Shown piece by piece: positions 7,837 to 14,829 of a stretch of 25,781 nucleotides of DNA. The stretch comes from SVTX01 sp045658225. GTDB lineage: Bacteria; Bacillota; Clostridia; Oscillospirales; CAG-272. Numbering within the stretch: the stretch's first letter is position 1; each line of letters opens with the position of its first letter. Made by a program: the position numbers and the translations under genes. The stretch is taken from NCBI GenBank assembly GCA_045658225.1, contig JAZOUO010000087.1, positions 1-25,781 of the forward strand, read 5' to 3'. The notes under the pieces are model-generated. The model made no database searches, had not been told where the DNA came from, and worked only from the letters and a program-made list of their open reading frames with translations.

Positions 7837-7862
7837 ATAATTTTAATAAAATGAATAGCAAA

Positions 7863-7883
7863 AGGCGGTGCATTGCACCGCCT
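7863..7883. terminator. Hairpin between convergent clpC and galM
   Basis: A perfect 9-base stem (AGGCGGTGC pairing with GCACCGCCT) with an ATT loop lies 26 bases after the clpC stop and 10 bases beyond the galM stop. On the plus strand it is followed by CATTTATTATTTA, and on the minus strand by TTTGCTATTCATTTTATT. Both tails are T-rich but interrupted, so it probably works as a moderate bidirectional terminator. Confidence 0.75.
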
Positions 7884-7893
7884 CATTTATTAT

Positions 7894-8934
7894 TTACTTC
7901 ACAAAAATCTCAAACGTCGTTTCCCTCTCGTACGTCTCCCCTGCTTTGAGGATGGGGTTTGTGAAATTTTTATGGTTCATGCTGTCGGGCATTATTTGGG
8001 TTTCCAGACAAAATGCGTTCTGCGGAGACTGCGGATAATTGCCTTTGAAGGGGTATTTTTCATTGGTCAGAAAATTTCCTGTATAAAACTGCACGCAGGA
8101 CTGATTTGTGTAGACTCTCATTCCCCTGCCGCTTTTCTTTTCACAGACCTCGATTTTAGGTCGAGACGCGTCCACGTCCTCAAACACGAGACAGTGATCG
8201 TAGCCGCCTGCGGTCTTTAAGTCGTTGTCTGAAAAGTCGAAGTCTTTGCCGATGGTCTTTGGCGTTCTGAAATCAAATGGAGTATTCTCCACTCTCTTTA
8301 TCTCGCCTGTGGGGATAAGACCCTCATCGGTGGGCAGATAGCTATGCGCGCGGATGCAGACCTCGTGGTCAAACACCTTACCGCTATCAAAGCCCGCAAG
8401 GTTAAAATACGTGTGGTTTGTGAGGTTTATCACAGTGGTTTTGTCGCTCTGCGCTCTGTAAGTCAAGGTAATTTTGCCATCACAGACTGTGTATTCAACG
8501 ATGACGTTGAGATTTCCGGGATAGCCCTCCTCTCCGTCGGGAGAGAAATAGGAAAATTTCACGCTGCTCTGACCTGTTATCTCGGATTTCCAGACCTTAT
8601 GCGAGAATCCCACCTTGCCGCCGTGGAGATGGTTTTCGCCGTTATTGCAATAAAGGCTATATTCCACTCCGTCAAGCGTAAATCTGCCTTTATTTATTCT
8701 GTTTGCCCATCTGCCGACGACTGCTCCCTGATAGCCGTCGCCGTATATATAGGAATCAAGGTCATCATATCCGCAGATAATATCATTGTACACCCCATCT
8801 TTGTCGGGCACAAAAAGAGACACCATAGCTGCGCCAAGCTCCATTACCGAGAGCTTTATGCTTCCGTTATCAATGTCGTATATATATACGTCCTCGCCGC
8901 TTGGGGTCTGTCCAAATAATCTTTTTGAAATCAT
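7894..8934 (-). CDS. galM: Aldose 1-epimerase (mutarotase)
   Basis: This 346-residue protein interconverts alpha and beta anomers of glucose/galactose in the cytoplasm. Visible family marks are GRWANRI (74-80), NNGENHLHGG (97-106, with the substrate His), LTNHTYFNLAG (171-181, with the acid His at 174), and FCLETQ near the C terminus with the catalytic base Glu311. The frame stays open for 66 more codons upstream, but that stretch lies inside galE and has no mutarotase similarity. The ATG at 8932-8934, one base after the galE stop, is the natural start. It lacks a strong ribosome site, so translational coupling to galE is likely. It is the last gene of a nucleotidyltransferase-galE-galM operon. 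Confidence 0.94.
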   Translation of the reverse strand: MISKRLFGQTPSGEDVYIYDIDNGSIKLSVMELGAAMVSLFVPDKDGVYNDIICGYDDLDSYIYGDGYQGAVVGRWANRINKGRFTLDGVEYSLYCNNGENHLHGGKVGFSHKVWKSEITGQSSVKFSYFSPDGEEGYPGNLNVIVEYTVCDGKITLTYRAQSDKTTVINLTNHTYFNLAGFDSGKVFDHEVCIRAHSYLPTDEGLIPTGEIKRVENTPFDFRTPKTIGKDFDFSDNDLKTAGGYDHCLVFEDVDASRPKIEVCEKKSGRGMRVYTNQSCVQFYTGNFLTNEKYPFKGNYPQSPQNAFCLETQIMPDSMNHKNFTNPILKAGETYERETTFEIFVK

Positions 8935-8935
8935 A

Positions 8936-9955
8936 TTATTCACCGTATCCGTCGGGGTTTTTGGACTGCCAGTTGTGCGAGTCCGCGCACATCTCGTATA
9001 TGCCGTACTCTGCTCTCCAGCCGAGTATTTCCGCGGCTTTCGTGGGGTCTGCATAGCACTCGTCAATGTCTCCCGCGCGGCGTCCGCAGATACGGTAGTT
9101 AATTTTGACACCCGACGCCTGCTCGTACGCATTTACAACGTCCAGCACGGAATATCCCTTGCCTGTACCGATATTGAAATGATCAAGTCCGCGTCTTTGC
9201 TTTATTGACTCAAGCGCGCAGAGGTGCGCTTTTGCAAGGTCAACTACGTGTATATAATCGCGCACTCCTGTTCCGTCATGTGTGTTGTAATCGTTGCCGA
9301 ATATGCTCAAAACGGGAAGCTTTCCAACTGCGACCTTAGTCACGTACGGCAAAAGGTTATTCGGAATTCCCTTGGGATCCTCGCCGATAAGTCCACTCTT
9401 ATGCGCGCCAATGGGATTGAAATAGCGTAAAATGGAGATATTCCACTCATTGTCTGCGGTATAGAGTGCTTCAAGCATCTTCTCAATTATTATCTTGGTT
9501 TCTCCGTAAGGATTGGTTGCGTGTCCGACCTTTGCGTCCTCGCGAATGGGTACACACTCGGGCGTGCCGTAGACCGTTGCTGACGAAGAGAAAACTATGG
9601 TCTTTACACCGTGCGCTCTCATTGATTCAAGGAGTATGAGCGTGCCGTTGACGTTGTTGTTAAAGTATTCGAGAGGCTTCTGCACCGACTCGCCAACCGC
9701 CTTGAGTCCAGCAAAATGTATGCAGCTATCAATCTCGGGATTTTCCTCGAAAATCCTGTCAAGTGCGGCTCTGTCAAGAATGTCTGCCTCGTAGAGCTTT
9801 GCATCCTTGCCCGTTATCTTTTTTATTCTTTCAAGCACAATGGGCTTACTGTTTGAAAAGTTGTCAACAATAACTACGTCGTATCCCGCCTGAAGAAATT
9901 CAACCGTTGCGTGCGAGCCTATAAAGCCTGTTCCGCCTGTAATAAGTACTGCCAT
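8936..9955 (-). CDS. galE: UDP-glucose 4-epimerase
   Basis: This 339-residue short-chain dehydrogenase fold enzyme interconverts UDP-glucose and UDP-galactose using bound NAD. The NAD-binding GGTGFIG lies at residues 7-13, the catalytic SSSATVYG at 123-130, and the YxxxK pair as Tyr150/Lys154 in NPYGETK. GLKAVGES (83-90) and SILRYFNPIGAH are further GalE hallmarks. The frame runs back to a TTG at 9979, inside the ribosome-site region; the ATG at 9953-9955 has GGGGGAGG a few bases upstream and starts directly with the Rossmann strand MAVLITGG, so it is chosen. It begins 11 bases after the nucleotidyltransferase stop. Together with galM it supports a Leloir-type or UDP-galactose supply role. 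Confidence 0.96.
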   Translation of the reverse strand: MAVLITGGTGFIGSHATVEFLQAGYDVVIVDNFSNSKPIVLERIKKITGKDAKLYEADILDRAALDRIFEENPEIDSCIHFAGLKAVGESVQKPLEYFNNNVNGTLILLESMRAHGVKTIVFSSSATVYGTPECVPIREDAKVGHATNPYGETKIIIEKMLEALYTADNEWNISILRYFNPIGAHKSGLIGEDPKGIPNNLLPYVTKVAVGKLPVLSIFGNDYNTHDGTGVRDYIHVVDLAKAHLCALESIKQRRGLDHFNIGTGKGYSVLDVVNAYEQASGVKINYRICGRRAGDIDECYADPTKAAEILGWRAEYGIYEMCADSHNWQSKNPDGYGE

Positions 9956-9966
9956 TTTCCTCCCCC

Positions 9967-10869
9967 TTATTTTTTCCAAAGACCGTTTTTATATTCTCCA
10001 TCATCTATCATCTTGCGAATGCTCATTACTACTCGCGGCTTATCATCTGGGTACGTCACGCCGTACCACTGAGCCGAGGTAGTATAAACACTGACTTTAC
10101 ATTTTCCCTCTTTCATCATAGCATCAATGACTATGGGAAGATATATCTCTTTTTTGAGCGTGTCTCCACTATTATCTGCCATAAACTCCCGCATTTTAGC
10201 TCGAATATACGGGAAGATTTCGGGGGTAAGTCCCCAACAGTTCATGGATACCACGCTACCACCGGGAAGGAACACCCAGCTATCTCCGTCAAAGTATTCT
10301 GCGTCATTTCCAGAGATACGAATCTTGGTTCTTTCATTTATCTCTACAAGTCTGCCGTCATTCTCCATAGTGCAGACTCCTCGCGATACAGTTCCGTTTT
10401 CGGTCAATGTATTTTTTAGCACGTAGCCTATCATACAAAAGTCTGTATCGGGGCGAATTGACCAAAGATGCTCGGCGAGACAGACAAAAGCATCTCTGCC
10501 GTAAAAATCGTCGGCGTTTATAACTGCAAATTTGTCATTTCCTATTGCGTCCTCGGCACAAAGAAGTGCATGAGCTGTTCCCCAAGGCTTTACTCTGCCC
10601 TCGGGCACTGTAAAGCCCTCGGGAATATTGTCTATCTCTTGAAAAGCATATTCCGTCTTTATAAACGGCTCAACACGAGAGCCGACAGTTTCGCGGAAAA
10701 GCTCAAAATTCTCTCTTTTGATTATAAAAACAACCTTATCAAATCCTGCTTTTATTGCATCGTAAACCGAAAAATCTATAATAAATTCGCGATTTTCGGT
10801 TATAGGGTCGAGCTGTTTGAGTCCGCCATATCGAGATCCCATGCCTGCGGCAAGAATTACAAGTGTCAT
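9967..10869 (-). CDS. Sugar-1-phosphate nucleotidyltransferase
   Basis: This 300-residue protein begins MTLVILAAGMGSRYGGLKQ, the nucleotide-binding signature of NTP-transferase (glucose-1-phosphate uridylyl/thymidylyl-type) enzymes. It has AVINADDFYGRDAF in place of the usual GD-type metal-binding segment, and PWGTAHALL earlier. Such enzymes join a sugar-1-phosphate to an NTP, releasing pyrophosphate. The gene is first in the operon with galE and galM, so a UTP-hexose-1-phosphate uridylyltransferase role making UDP-glucose or UDP-galactose is inferred. The frame reaches a TTG at 10881, but GGAGG at 10875-10879 lies five bases before the ATG at 10867-10869, which fixes the start. It is not the classical GalU, and the specific sugar is unknown. 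Confidence 0.82.
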   Translation of the reverse strand: MTLVILAAGMGSRYGGLKQLDPITENREFIIDFSVYDAIKAGFDKVVFIIKRENFELFRETVGSRVEPFIKTEYAFQEIDNIPEGFTVPEGRVKPWGTAHALLCAEDAIGNDKFAVINADDFYGRDAFVCLAEHLWSIRPDTDFCMIGYVLKNTLTENGTVSRGVCTMENDGRLVEINERTKIRISGNDAEYFDGDSWVFLPGGSVVSMNCWGLTPEIFPYIRAKMREFMADNSGDTLKKEIYLPIVIDAMMKEGKCKVSVYTTSAQWYGVTYPDDKPRVVMSIRKMIDDGEYKNGLWKK

Positions 10870-10899
10870 AATATCCTCCAAAATACTGTATGTACTTTC

Positions 10900-10928
10900 A
10901 TTATATCATAATCCTTTGAAAATGTATA
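10900..10928 (-). promoter_or_regulatory. Probable extended -10 promoter of the gal-type operon
   Basis: On the minus strand TATAAT (10900-10905) is preceded by TGA, giving the extended -10 form TGnTATAAT. A weak -35, TATACA, lies 17 bases upstream (10923-10928). Transcription would start about 10893, leaving a leader of about 25 bases before the nucleotidyltransferase ATG. It is back-to-back with the ABC-operon promoter. Confidence 0.7.
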
Positions 10929-10962
10929 TATTTTTTGAAAATTTTTATATAGAATTTGAATG

Positions 10963-10991
10963 TTGACAAACAATAATTTTAAGCGTATAAT
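10963..10991 (+). promoter_or_regulatory. Consensus sigma-A promoter of the ABC importer operon
   Basis: TTGACA (10963-10968), a 17-base gap and TATAAT (10986-10991) match the housekeeping promoter perfectly. The predicted start is near 10998 and the leader about 36 bases, too short for a metabolite riboswitch. An inverted repeat overlaps the -10 box, so repression there is plausible. Confidence 0.9.
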
Positions 10992-11010
10992 TGTATCGAA
11001 TACTACGCTT
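10981..11010. promoter_or_regulatory. Inverted repeat over the -10/start site, candidate operator
   Basis: AAGCGTA (10981-10987) and TACGCTT (11004-11010) are perfect 7-base arms, and inside them GTAT-CGA-ATAC forms a further 4-base palindrome (10993-11003). The element covers the -10 box and the predicted start site. This placement suits a repressor operator. A short RNA hairpin is less likely because most of the left arm would not be transcribed. Confidence 0.45.
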
Positions 11011-11033
11011 TTTGTAAAAAGGAAGGCAAAAAA

Positions 11034-12023
11034 ATGAAAAATTTGGCTAAAATTTTGTTATCGACAGCCCTTGCATTTGTTCTGTCTCTTGCGGCAGTTT
11101 CCTGCAACAGTACCGATAACAACACACAAATACCACAAAAAATAAATATAGCAACTCTCAATGGCACAACGGGCTTTGGTATGGCAAAGCTTATATCTGA
11201 CGCAAAAGCATCTGAAACTCAACTTAACTACAATATTGAGGTGCAGACTGACCCAAGCCTTATCCAAGCTTCGCTTATAAGCGGCGAGCTTGATATTGCA
11301 GCCCTGCCCACTAACGCGGCGGCAAATCTCTACGCCAAGACAAACGGCGGTATAAAAATACTAGCAACGAACACCCTTGGTGTGCTTTACGTGGTTGTAA
11401 ATGAGGCAAATTCCGATATAAAGACCCTCTCCGACCTTGACAGCAAGACAGTTTACTGTCCTGCTCAGAACCCCACGTTTATATTCAAGGGACTTTGCGC
11501 GAAGGCGGGAGTTAATATCACGATAGACAACACATACGCCCAGCCCGCAGATCTCCGCACGGCGTTGGTTGCAAATCAGGTTGATATTGCAGTCCTTCCC
11601 GAGCCTATGGTGACTATCGCAAAGGCAAATAACAAGTCTCTCGCCGTCGCTCTTGACCTCACGGCAGAGTGGGATAAGGTTTTCTCCGAGGGCTCGCTTG
11701 TGCAGGGTTGTGTGGTTGCAAGAACCGAATTTATCGAGCAGTATCCCGAGGCAGTTGAGACATTCCTCTCGGAGTATAAGGCATCGGTAAATTACGTCAA
11801 CGAGAACACAACCGACGCGGCAAAACTTATTGCCGAGGCAGGCATTTTTGAGAATGAAAACGTGGCAAAAGCAGCTATTCCCAAGTGCAATATCAAGTAT
11901 GTGGACGGCGATGATATGGCAGAAGCCCTTGATCTGTTTTTCAAGACACTTTACGACATAAATCCTCAGGCGGTGGGCGGATCTGTTCCCTCTGTGGACA
12001 TCTACTACAAATCAAATGATTAA
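11034..12023 (+). CDS. ABC importer substrate-binding lipoprotein (NMT1/SsuA-like)
   Basis: This 329-residue protein has a lipoprotein signal (hydrophobic 8-21, lipobox AVSC with Cys24) and a type-2 periplasmic-binding fold. It shows the pattern of the NitT/TauT/NMT1 family: an early INIATLNGTTGFGMAKL, then LIQASLISGELDIAALP (first lobe crossover), LGVLYVVVN, TLSDLDSKTV, and VANQVDIAVLPEP. It would capture a small ligand outside the membrane and deliver it to the permease whose gene overlaps its last 8 bases. The ATG at 11034 has GGAAGG 7 bases before it. Relatives bind nitrate, taurine, aliphatic sulphonates, or the thiamin pyrimidine; the ligand is not deducible here. No TPP riboswitch precedes it. 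Confidence 0.88.
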   Translation: MKNLAKILLSTALAFVLSLAAVSCNSTDNNTQIPQKINIATLNGTTGFGMAKLISDAKASETQLNYNIEVQTDPSLIQASLISGELDIAALPTNAAANLYAKTNGGIKILATNTLGVLYVVVNEANSDIKTLSDLDSKTVYCPAQNPTFIFKGLCAKAGVNITIDNTYAQPADLRTALVANQVDIAVLPEPMVTIAKANNKSLAVALDLTAEWDKVFSEGSLVQGCVVARTEFIEQYPEAVETFLSEYKASVNYVNENTTDAAKLIAEAGIFENENVAKAAIPKCNIKYVDGDDMAEALDLFFKTLYDINPQAVGGSVPSVDIYYKSND

Positions 12024-12777
12024 AAAATTTCTAAAAACAGTACTGATAATTCTCTTCTGGGGACTTGTGTGGCAGGCTTTGTCCATGATAGTCGGCAATA
12101 CGCTACTGCTCCCCTCTCCGTTCACAACGCTTGGGAGACTTTTCGAGCTTATGTGCACACTTGAGTTCTACGGAACAATCCTACGCTCGCTGATAAGGAT
12201 ATTTATAGGCACGACGGCAGCAGTCATACTCGGCGTGATTTTGGCGGCAGTAAGCGCGAGATTCAAGCTTCTGCACGATTTTATCTCGCCTATTATGACG
12301 GTAATAAAGGCAGTGCCTGTGGTGTCGTTTATCGTACTCCTGCTTTTGTGGACGGGCAGAGATATTTTGCCGTCCATAATATCCGCGCTGATAGTTTTAC
12401 CTATCGTTTGGTCAAACGTCGAGATGGGAATTTCCCATACAGACAAAAGCCTTATCGAACTTGCAAATGTCTATAAAATGAGTGGATGGAAAAAAATACG
12501 CCATATTTATATACCCTCAACGCTTCCCTATTTTATCTCATCGCTGAACTCATCATTGGGTCTTGCGTGGAAAGCAGGAATCGCCGCGGAGGTGTTAGCT
12601 CTCCCCGTGATTGCGATAGGCAAACAGATATACGAGTCAAAGCTTTATCTCGAAACCACAGACCTTTTTGCGTGGACGCTGACGGTGATAATCATAAGCC
12701 TTATAATTGAAAAGCTTATTGTCTTCGCAATTAAAAAAGCAACCTCCTCAAAAATAAAGATAGGAGGCTGGGTATGA
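12016..12777 (+). CDS. ABC importer permease (BPD_transp_1, NitT/TauT type)
   Basis: This 253-residue protein has about six membrane spans. It carries the EAA-type loop that contacts the ATPase, ELANVYKMSGWKKIRHIYIPS followed by LPYFISSL, with the conserved Gly and Pro spacing. An amphipathic N-terminal helix is followed by the LPSPFTTLGRLFEL segment typical of SsuC/TauC proteins. The gene overlaps the binding-protein gene by 8 bases and the ATPase gene by 4, so all three are translationally coupled. The ATG at 12016 is preferred because the first membrane helix follows at once. It forms the channel, probably as a homodimer. Confidence 0.92.
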   Translation: MIKKFLKTVLIILFWGLVWQALSMIVGNTLLLPSPFTTLGRLFELMCTLEFYGTILRSLIRIFIGTTAAVILGVILAAVSARFKLLHDFISPIMTVIKAVPVVSFIVLLLLWTGRDILPSIISALIVLPIVWSNVEMGISHTDKSLIELANVYKMSGWKKIRHIYIPSTLPYFISSLNSSLGLAWKAGIAAEVLALPVIAIGKQIYESKLYLETTDLFAWTLTVIIISLIIEKLIVFAIKKATSSKIKIGGWV

Positions 12778-13346
12778 TAGAAATTTTGAACGTGACTAAA
12801 AAATACGGCGAGCAGACCGTGCTTGATAATTTTTCACTGACCGTAAATGACGGCGAAAAGCTGACTATCACGGGCGAGTCAGGTATAGGAAAAACAACGC
12901 TTTTGCGAGTGCTTTCGGGACTTGAGACGGTAGATAGCGGAAATGTTATCTGCAACGAAAAAATGGCATATATGTTCCAAGAGCCAAGACTTTTGCCGTG
13001 GAAAACCGTCGCAGAAAATATCTGCGTTATGCTGAAATCAGAAAACTACCTCTTGGCGCAGAAATATCTTAACACAGTAGGGCTGTCTGACGCAGCAGAC
13101 AAGCATCCGAGCGAGCTTTCGGGCGGTATGGCGCAAAGAGTCTCTTTTGCGAGATTTCTCGCCTATACCGAGGAGTCTGGCGCGACCTTACTTTTACTTG
13201 ACGAGCCCTTCTCTGCTCTTGACAAGGACACAGCAGACAAAATGTTAAAGCTCCTGCTTGACTTTGCCATTGACAAAACGGTAATTCTCGTCACACACGA
13301 CAAGGTTGCGACAGAAAAGCTTGGCGGCAGGGTCGTGAAATTGTAA
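12774..13346 (+). CDS. ABC importer ATPase, short form
   Basis: This 190-residue protein is the nucleotide-binding subunit. It has Walker A GESGIGKT (34-41), Q-loop MFQEPRLLPW (67-76), signature LSGGMAQR (115-122), Walker B LLLLDEP (139-145), D-loop SALD (147-150) and switch His175 in VTHD. All catalytic elements are present, but the protein stops soon after the H-loop. SsuB/TauB/ThiZ-type ATPases usually run to 240-260 residues, so some helical sequence and the C-terminal tail are trimmed. The ATG overlaps the permease stop (ATGA). A strong terminator follows directly, so the gene is complete rather than truncated. Confidence 0.94.
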   Translation: MIEILNVTKKYGEQTVLDNFSLTVNDGEKLTITGESGIGKTTLLRVLSGLETVDSGNVICNEKMAYMFQEPRLLPWKTVAENICVMLKSENYLLAQKYLNTVGLSDAADKHPSELSGGMAQRVSFARFLAYTEESGATLLLLDEPFSALDKDTADKMLKLLLDFAIDKTVILVTHDKVATEKLGGRVVKL

Positions 13347-13350
13347 AATA

Positions 13351-13381
13351 AAAATCCATCGGCTCAATGCCGATGGATTTT
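13351..13381. terminator. Strong bidirectional intrinsic terminator
   Basis: A perfect 13-base stem (13351-13363 with 13369-13381) containing CCATCGGC/GCCGATGG and a TCAAT loop ends in TTTTCTATTATT on the plus strand and TTTTTATTTT on the minus strand. It lies 5 bases after the ATPase stop and 4 bases beyond the stop of the convergent LiaF-like gene, so it serves both operons. Confidence 0.93.
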
Positions 13382-13384
13382 CTA

Positions 13385-14089
13385 TTATTGTTCATATTCT
13401 ATTTGAATTGCGCCGAGGTTGTTTTCACCCTTGATGATAAGCTGCGGGCCATTGAGATTGCCACCGTCAACATCGGCATTAACTGCGCCAAGGCTGTTGT
13501 CGATGTCGTAAATATAGTTCCAGCTTGACGGAACGCATATTTCCATGGCGCCGAGATTGTTATCTACGTGCAGAACTCCGCCACCCTGATATGAGTCGGC
13601 ATTTTCAAAATGTATCGAAAGCGCACCAAGGTCGTTTTCAAACCATTCCTCGCTAAAATCCGATGCGTCTATATACTTTACCGACGAGGACAAGGATGAT
13701 TTGTCTGTTTTGTGTACGAGCTTGAATTTCTTGCGTTTTTTCTTTCTGATTCCCGACATAAGAGTTGAAACTCCGATCCACAATAGCGCGGCACAGCCGA
13801 AAACTAGGCCGTTATGTAAAAAGTCGGGATTGTCAAGACCGCAAACGTACGCTATATTTTTCTCGATTATCATAAAGATAAACGCAAGCGGAATAAATAT
13901 CTCACCTATCTTGCCGCGAACAAGTCTCTCTATTACCCACGAAAGCAGCAAAAGCACTCCTACAATCGCAATAAAGGATATTTCACCCATGACACTTTCA
14001 AGCGGCGGGACGATACCAATTGCGTTAAGAATGAGCGCGACTGCAAGCAGAATAAATCCCAATCCCCAAAAAATCTTCCAAGCTTTCAT
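13385..14089 (-). CDS. LiaF-like four-helix membrane protein with LGA-repeat domain
   Basis: This 234-residue protein has four membrane segments (about 7-27, 35-55, 63-83, 93-113), a basic cytoplasmic stretch (RKKKRKKFK, 115-123) and a C-terminal domain with four LGA motifs at residues 154-156, 179-181, 200-202 and 225-227, each preceded by acidic or Asn residues. The layout fits the LiaI/LiaF-like family: a membrane N terminus and a repeat, beta-solenoid-like C terminus. LiaF proteins restrain or tune cell-envelope stress responses in Firmicutes. The ATG overlaps the stop of the LytTR gene by 4 bases, so the pair is co-translated and likely a regulator/membrane-partner module. The stress sensed is not evident. 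Confidence 0.75.
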   Translation of the reverse strand: MKAWKIFWGLGFILLAVALILNAIGIVPPLESVMGEISFIAIVGVLLLLSWVIERLVRGKIGEIFIPLAFIFMIIEKNIAYVCGLDNPDFLHNGLVFGCAALLWIGVSTLMSGIRKKKRKKFKLVHKTDKSSLSSSVKYIDASDFSEEWFENDLGALSIHFENADSYQGGGVLHVDNNLGAMEICVPSSWNYIYDIDNSLGAVNADVDGGNLNGPQLIIKGENNLGAIQIEYEQ

Positions 14090-14544
14090 TTTCCTAACCT
14101 CATTTCATTTATTTTGTCTCTTAAAATCTTGTAGTATCCGCGTGAAAAATACGCTTTTTTAGTACAGCCCTTAAAGGTTATCTCGCCGTTCCCCACGACC
14201 TCACGTTTGAGCGAGGATATGAGAAGCACGTTTGCGATAGTTGACTTTGATATTCGCGCAAAGGAGAGCGGCAGAATTCCCTCAAGCTCAAATAGCTTGG
14301 AATCACAGGTAAACATACGCTCGCGCGTGTGGGCGTACACCTTTCCGTCGCAGGACTCAAAAAATAATATCTCGTCTATCGGCACGTAGTACTCCGTGCC
14401 TGACAGATATAGCAGCATCTCCTGATGGCTCAGGATAAGCCTTTCAAGAGCCGCCTCGATGCTTTTGATTTTGTTCGTCCTTTGCGGACAGCGGATTATT
14501 ATTTCTTCCTGTCCGTCCTCGGAGATCTCGGTTCTTATCTTCAA
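14086..14544 (-). CDS. LytTR-type DNA-binding regulator
   Basis: This 152-residue protein has a LytTR domain at about 47-148 and only a short N-terminal extension, with no receiver domain. Hallmarks are YLSGTEYYVPIDEILFFE (46-63), then a Cys/Lys turn, FARISKSTIANVLLI (95-109), and KKAYFSRGYYKILRDKI at the C terminus. LytTR proteins bind paired direct repeats and often control envelope or bacteriocin genes. The start is TTG at 14542-14544, supported by GGGAGG (14552-14557) seven bases upstream; the next Met is residue 43, which would cut into the region before the domain. It is first in a two-gene operon with the LiaF-like protein. Confidence 0.88.
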   Translation of the reverse strand: MKIRTEISEDGQEEIIIRCPQRTNKIKSIEAALERLILSHQEMLLYLSGTEYYVPIDEILFFESCDGKVYAHTRERMFTCDSKLFELEGILPLSFARISKSTIANVLLISSLKREVVGNGEITFKGCTKKAYFSRGYYKILRDKINEMRLGK

Positions 14545-14577
14545 GTCAACGCCTCCCTTCCTGTCGATTACAAGATC

Positions 14578-14606
14578 ATTTTATCATTTTTTTGTGATTT
14601 TGTAAA
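14578..14606 (-). promoter_or_regulatory. Promoter of the LytTR-LiaF-like operon
   Basis: On the minus strand TTTACA (14601-14606), a 17-base gap and TAAAAT (14578-14583) form a good sigma-A promoter, helped by TG one base before the -10. Transcription would start near 14571, giving a short leader of about 27 bases that contains GGGAGG. Confidence 0.78.
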
Positions 14607-14829
14607 TAAGTTTTTGCCAAGTGGTAGATTTTGGGGTGTAAAAGGCAAAATTCGGATACAAAAAAGCCATTTATTCTGGGAAGTTTTTGAAATGAGGGGA
14701 GGGTGTTGTCACATGCAAGCAAGTGACGCGAGTTTTCTGCCTTTGGCATAAAACGTCGTCATGCTACGCACGAGGAGGGGAGAAAAACTTTTTCCAAAAA
14801 GTTTCTCTCCCCTCCTTGCATATTCCCTC
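14607..14829. other. Non-coding gap rich in small inverted repeats
   Basis: No plausible gene was found here. The stretch holds a TTTTGCC...GGCAAAA inverted repeat (about 14612-14650), GTCAC...GTGAC and TGCC-TTT-GGCA palindromes, and the long hairpin described separately. It separates the LytTR promoter from the 3' end of prmA, both on the minus strand. It could be a prmA 3' untranslated region or a remnant of a small mobile element. Confidence 0.5.
14773..14816. repeat. Long near-perfect inverted repeat after prmA
   Basis: Arms 14773-14793 and 14796-14816 pair over 21 bases with one mismatch and a 2-base CC centre. Each arm is a purine-rich block (AGGAGGGGAGA) followed by AAACTTTTT. It starts 14 bases past the prmA stop. 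A classic T-tract does not follow on either strand, so it may protect or end the heat-shock transcript, or be a copy of a dispersed palindromic repeat. Only genome-wide search can tell. Confidence 0.7.

Noticed and set aside
8935..9132. 66-codon upstream extension of the galM frame
   Set aside because: This stretch lies inside galE in another frame and its Arg/Thr-rich translation has no mutarotase similarity; the ATG at 8932-8934 directly after the galE stop is natural.
10992..11033. Possible TPP riboswitch before the NMT1-type importer
   Set aside because: The predicted leader is only about 36 bases and lacks any thi-box sequence.
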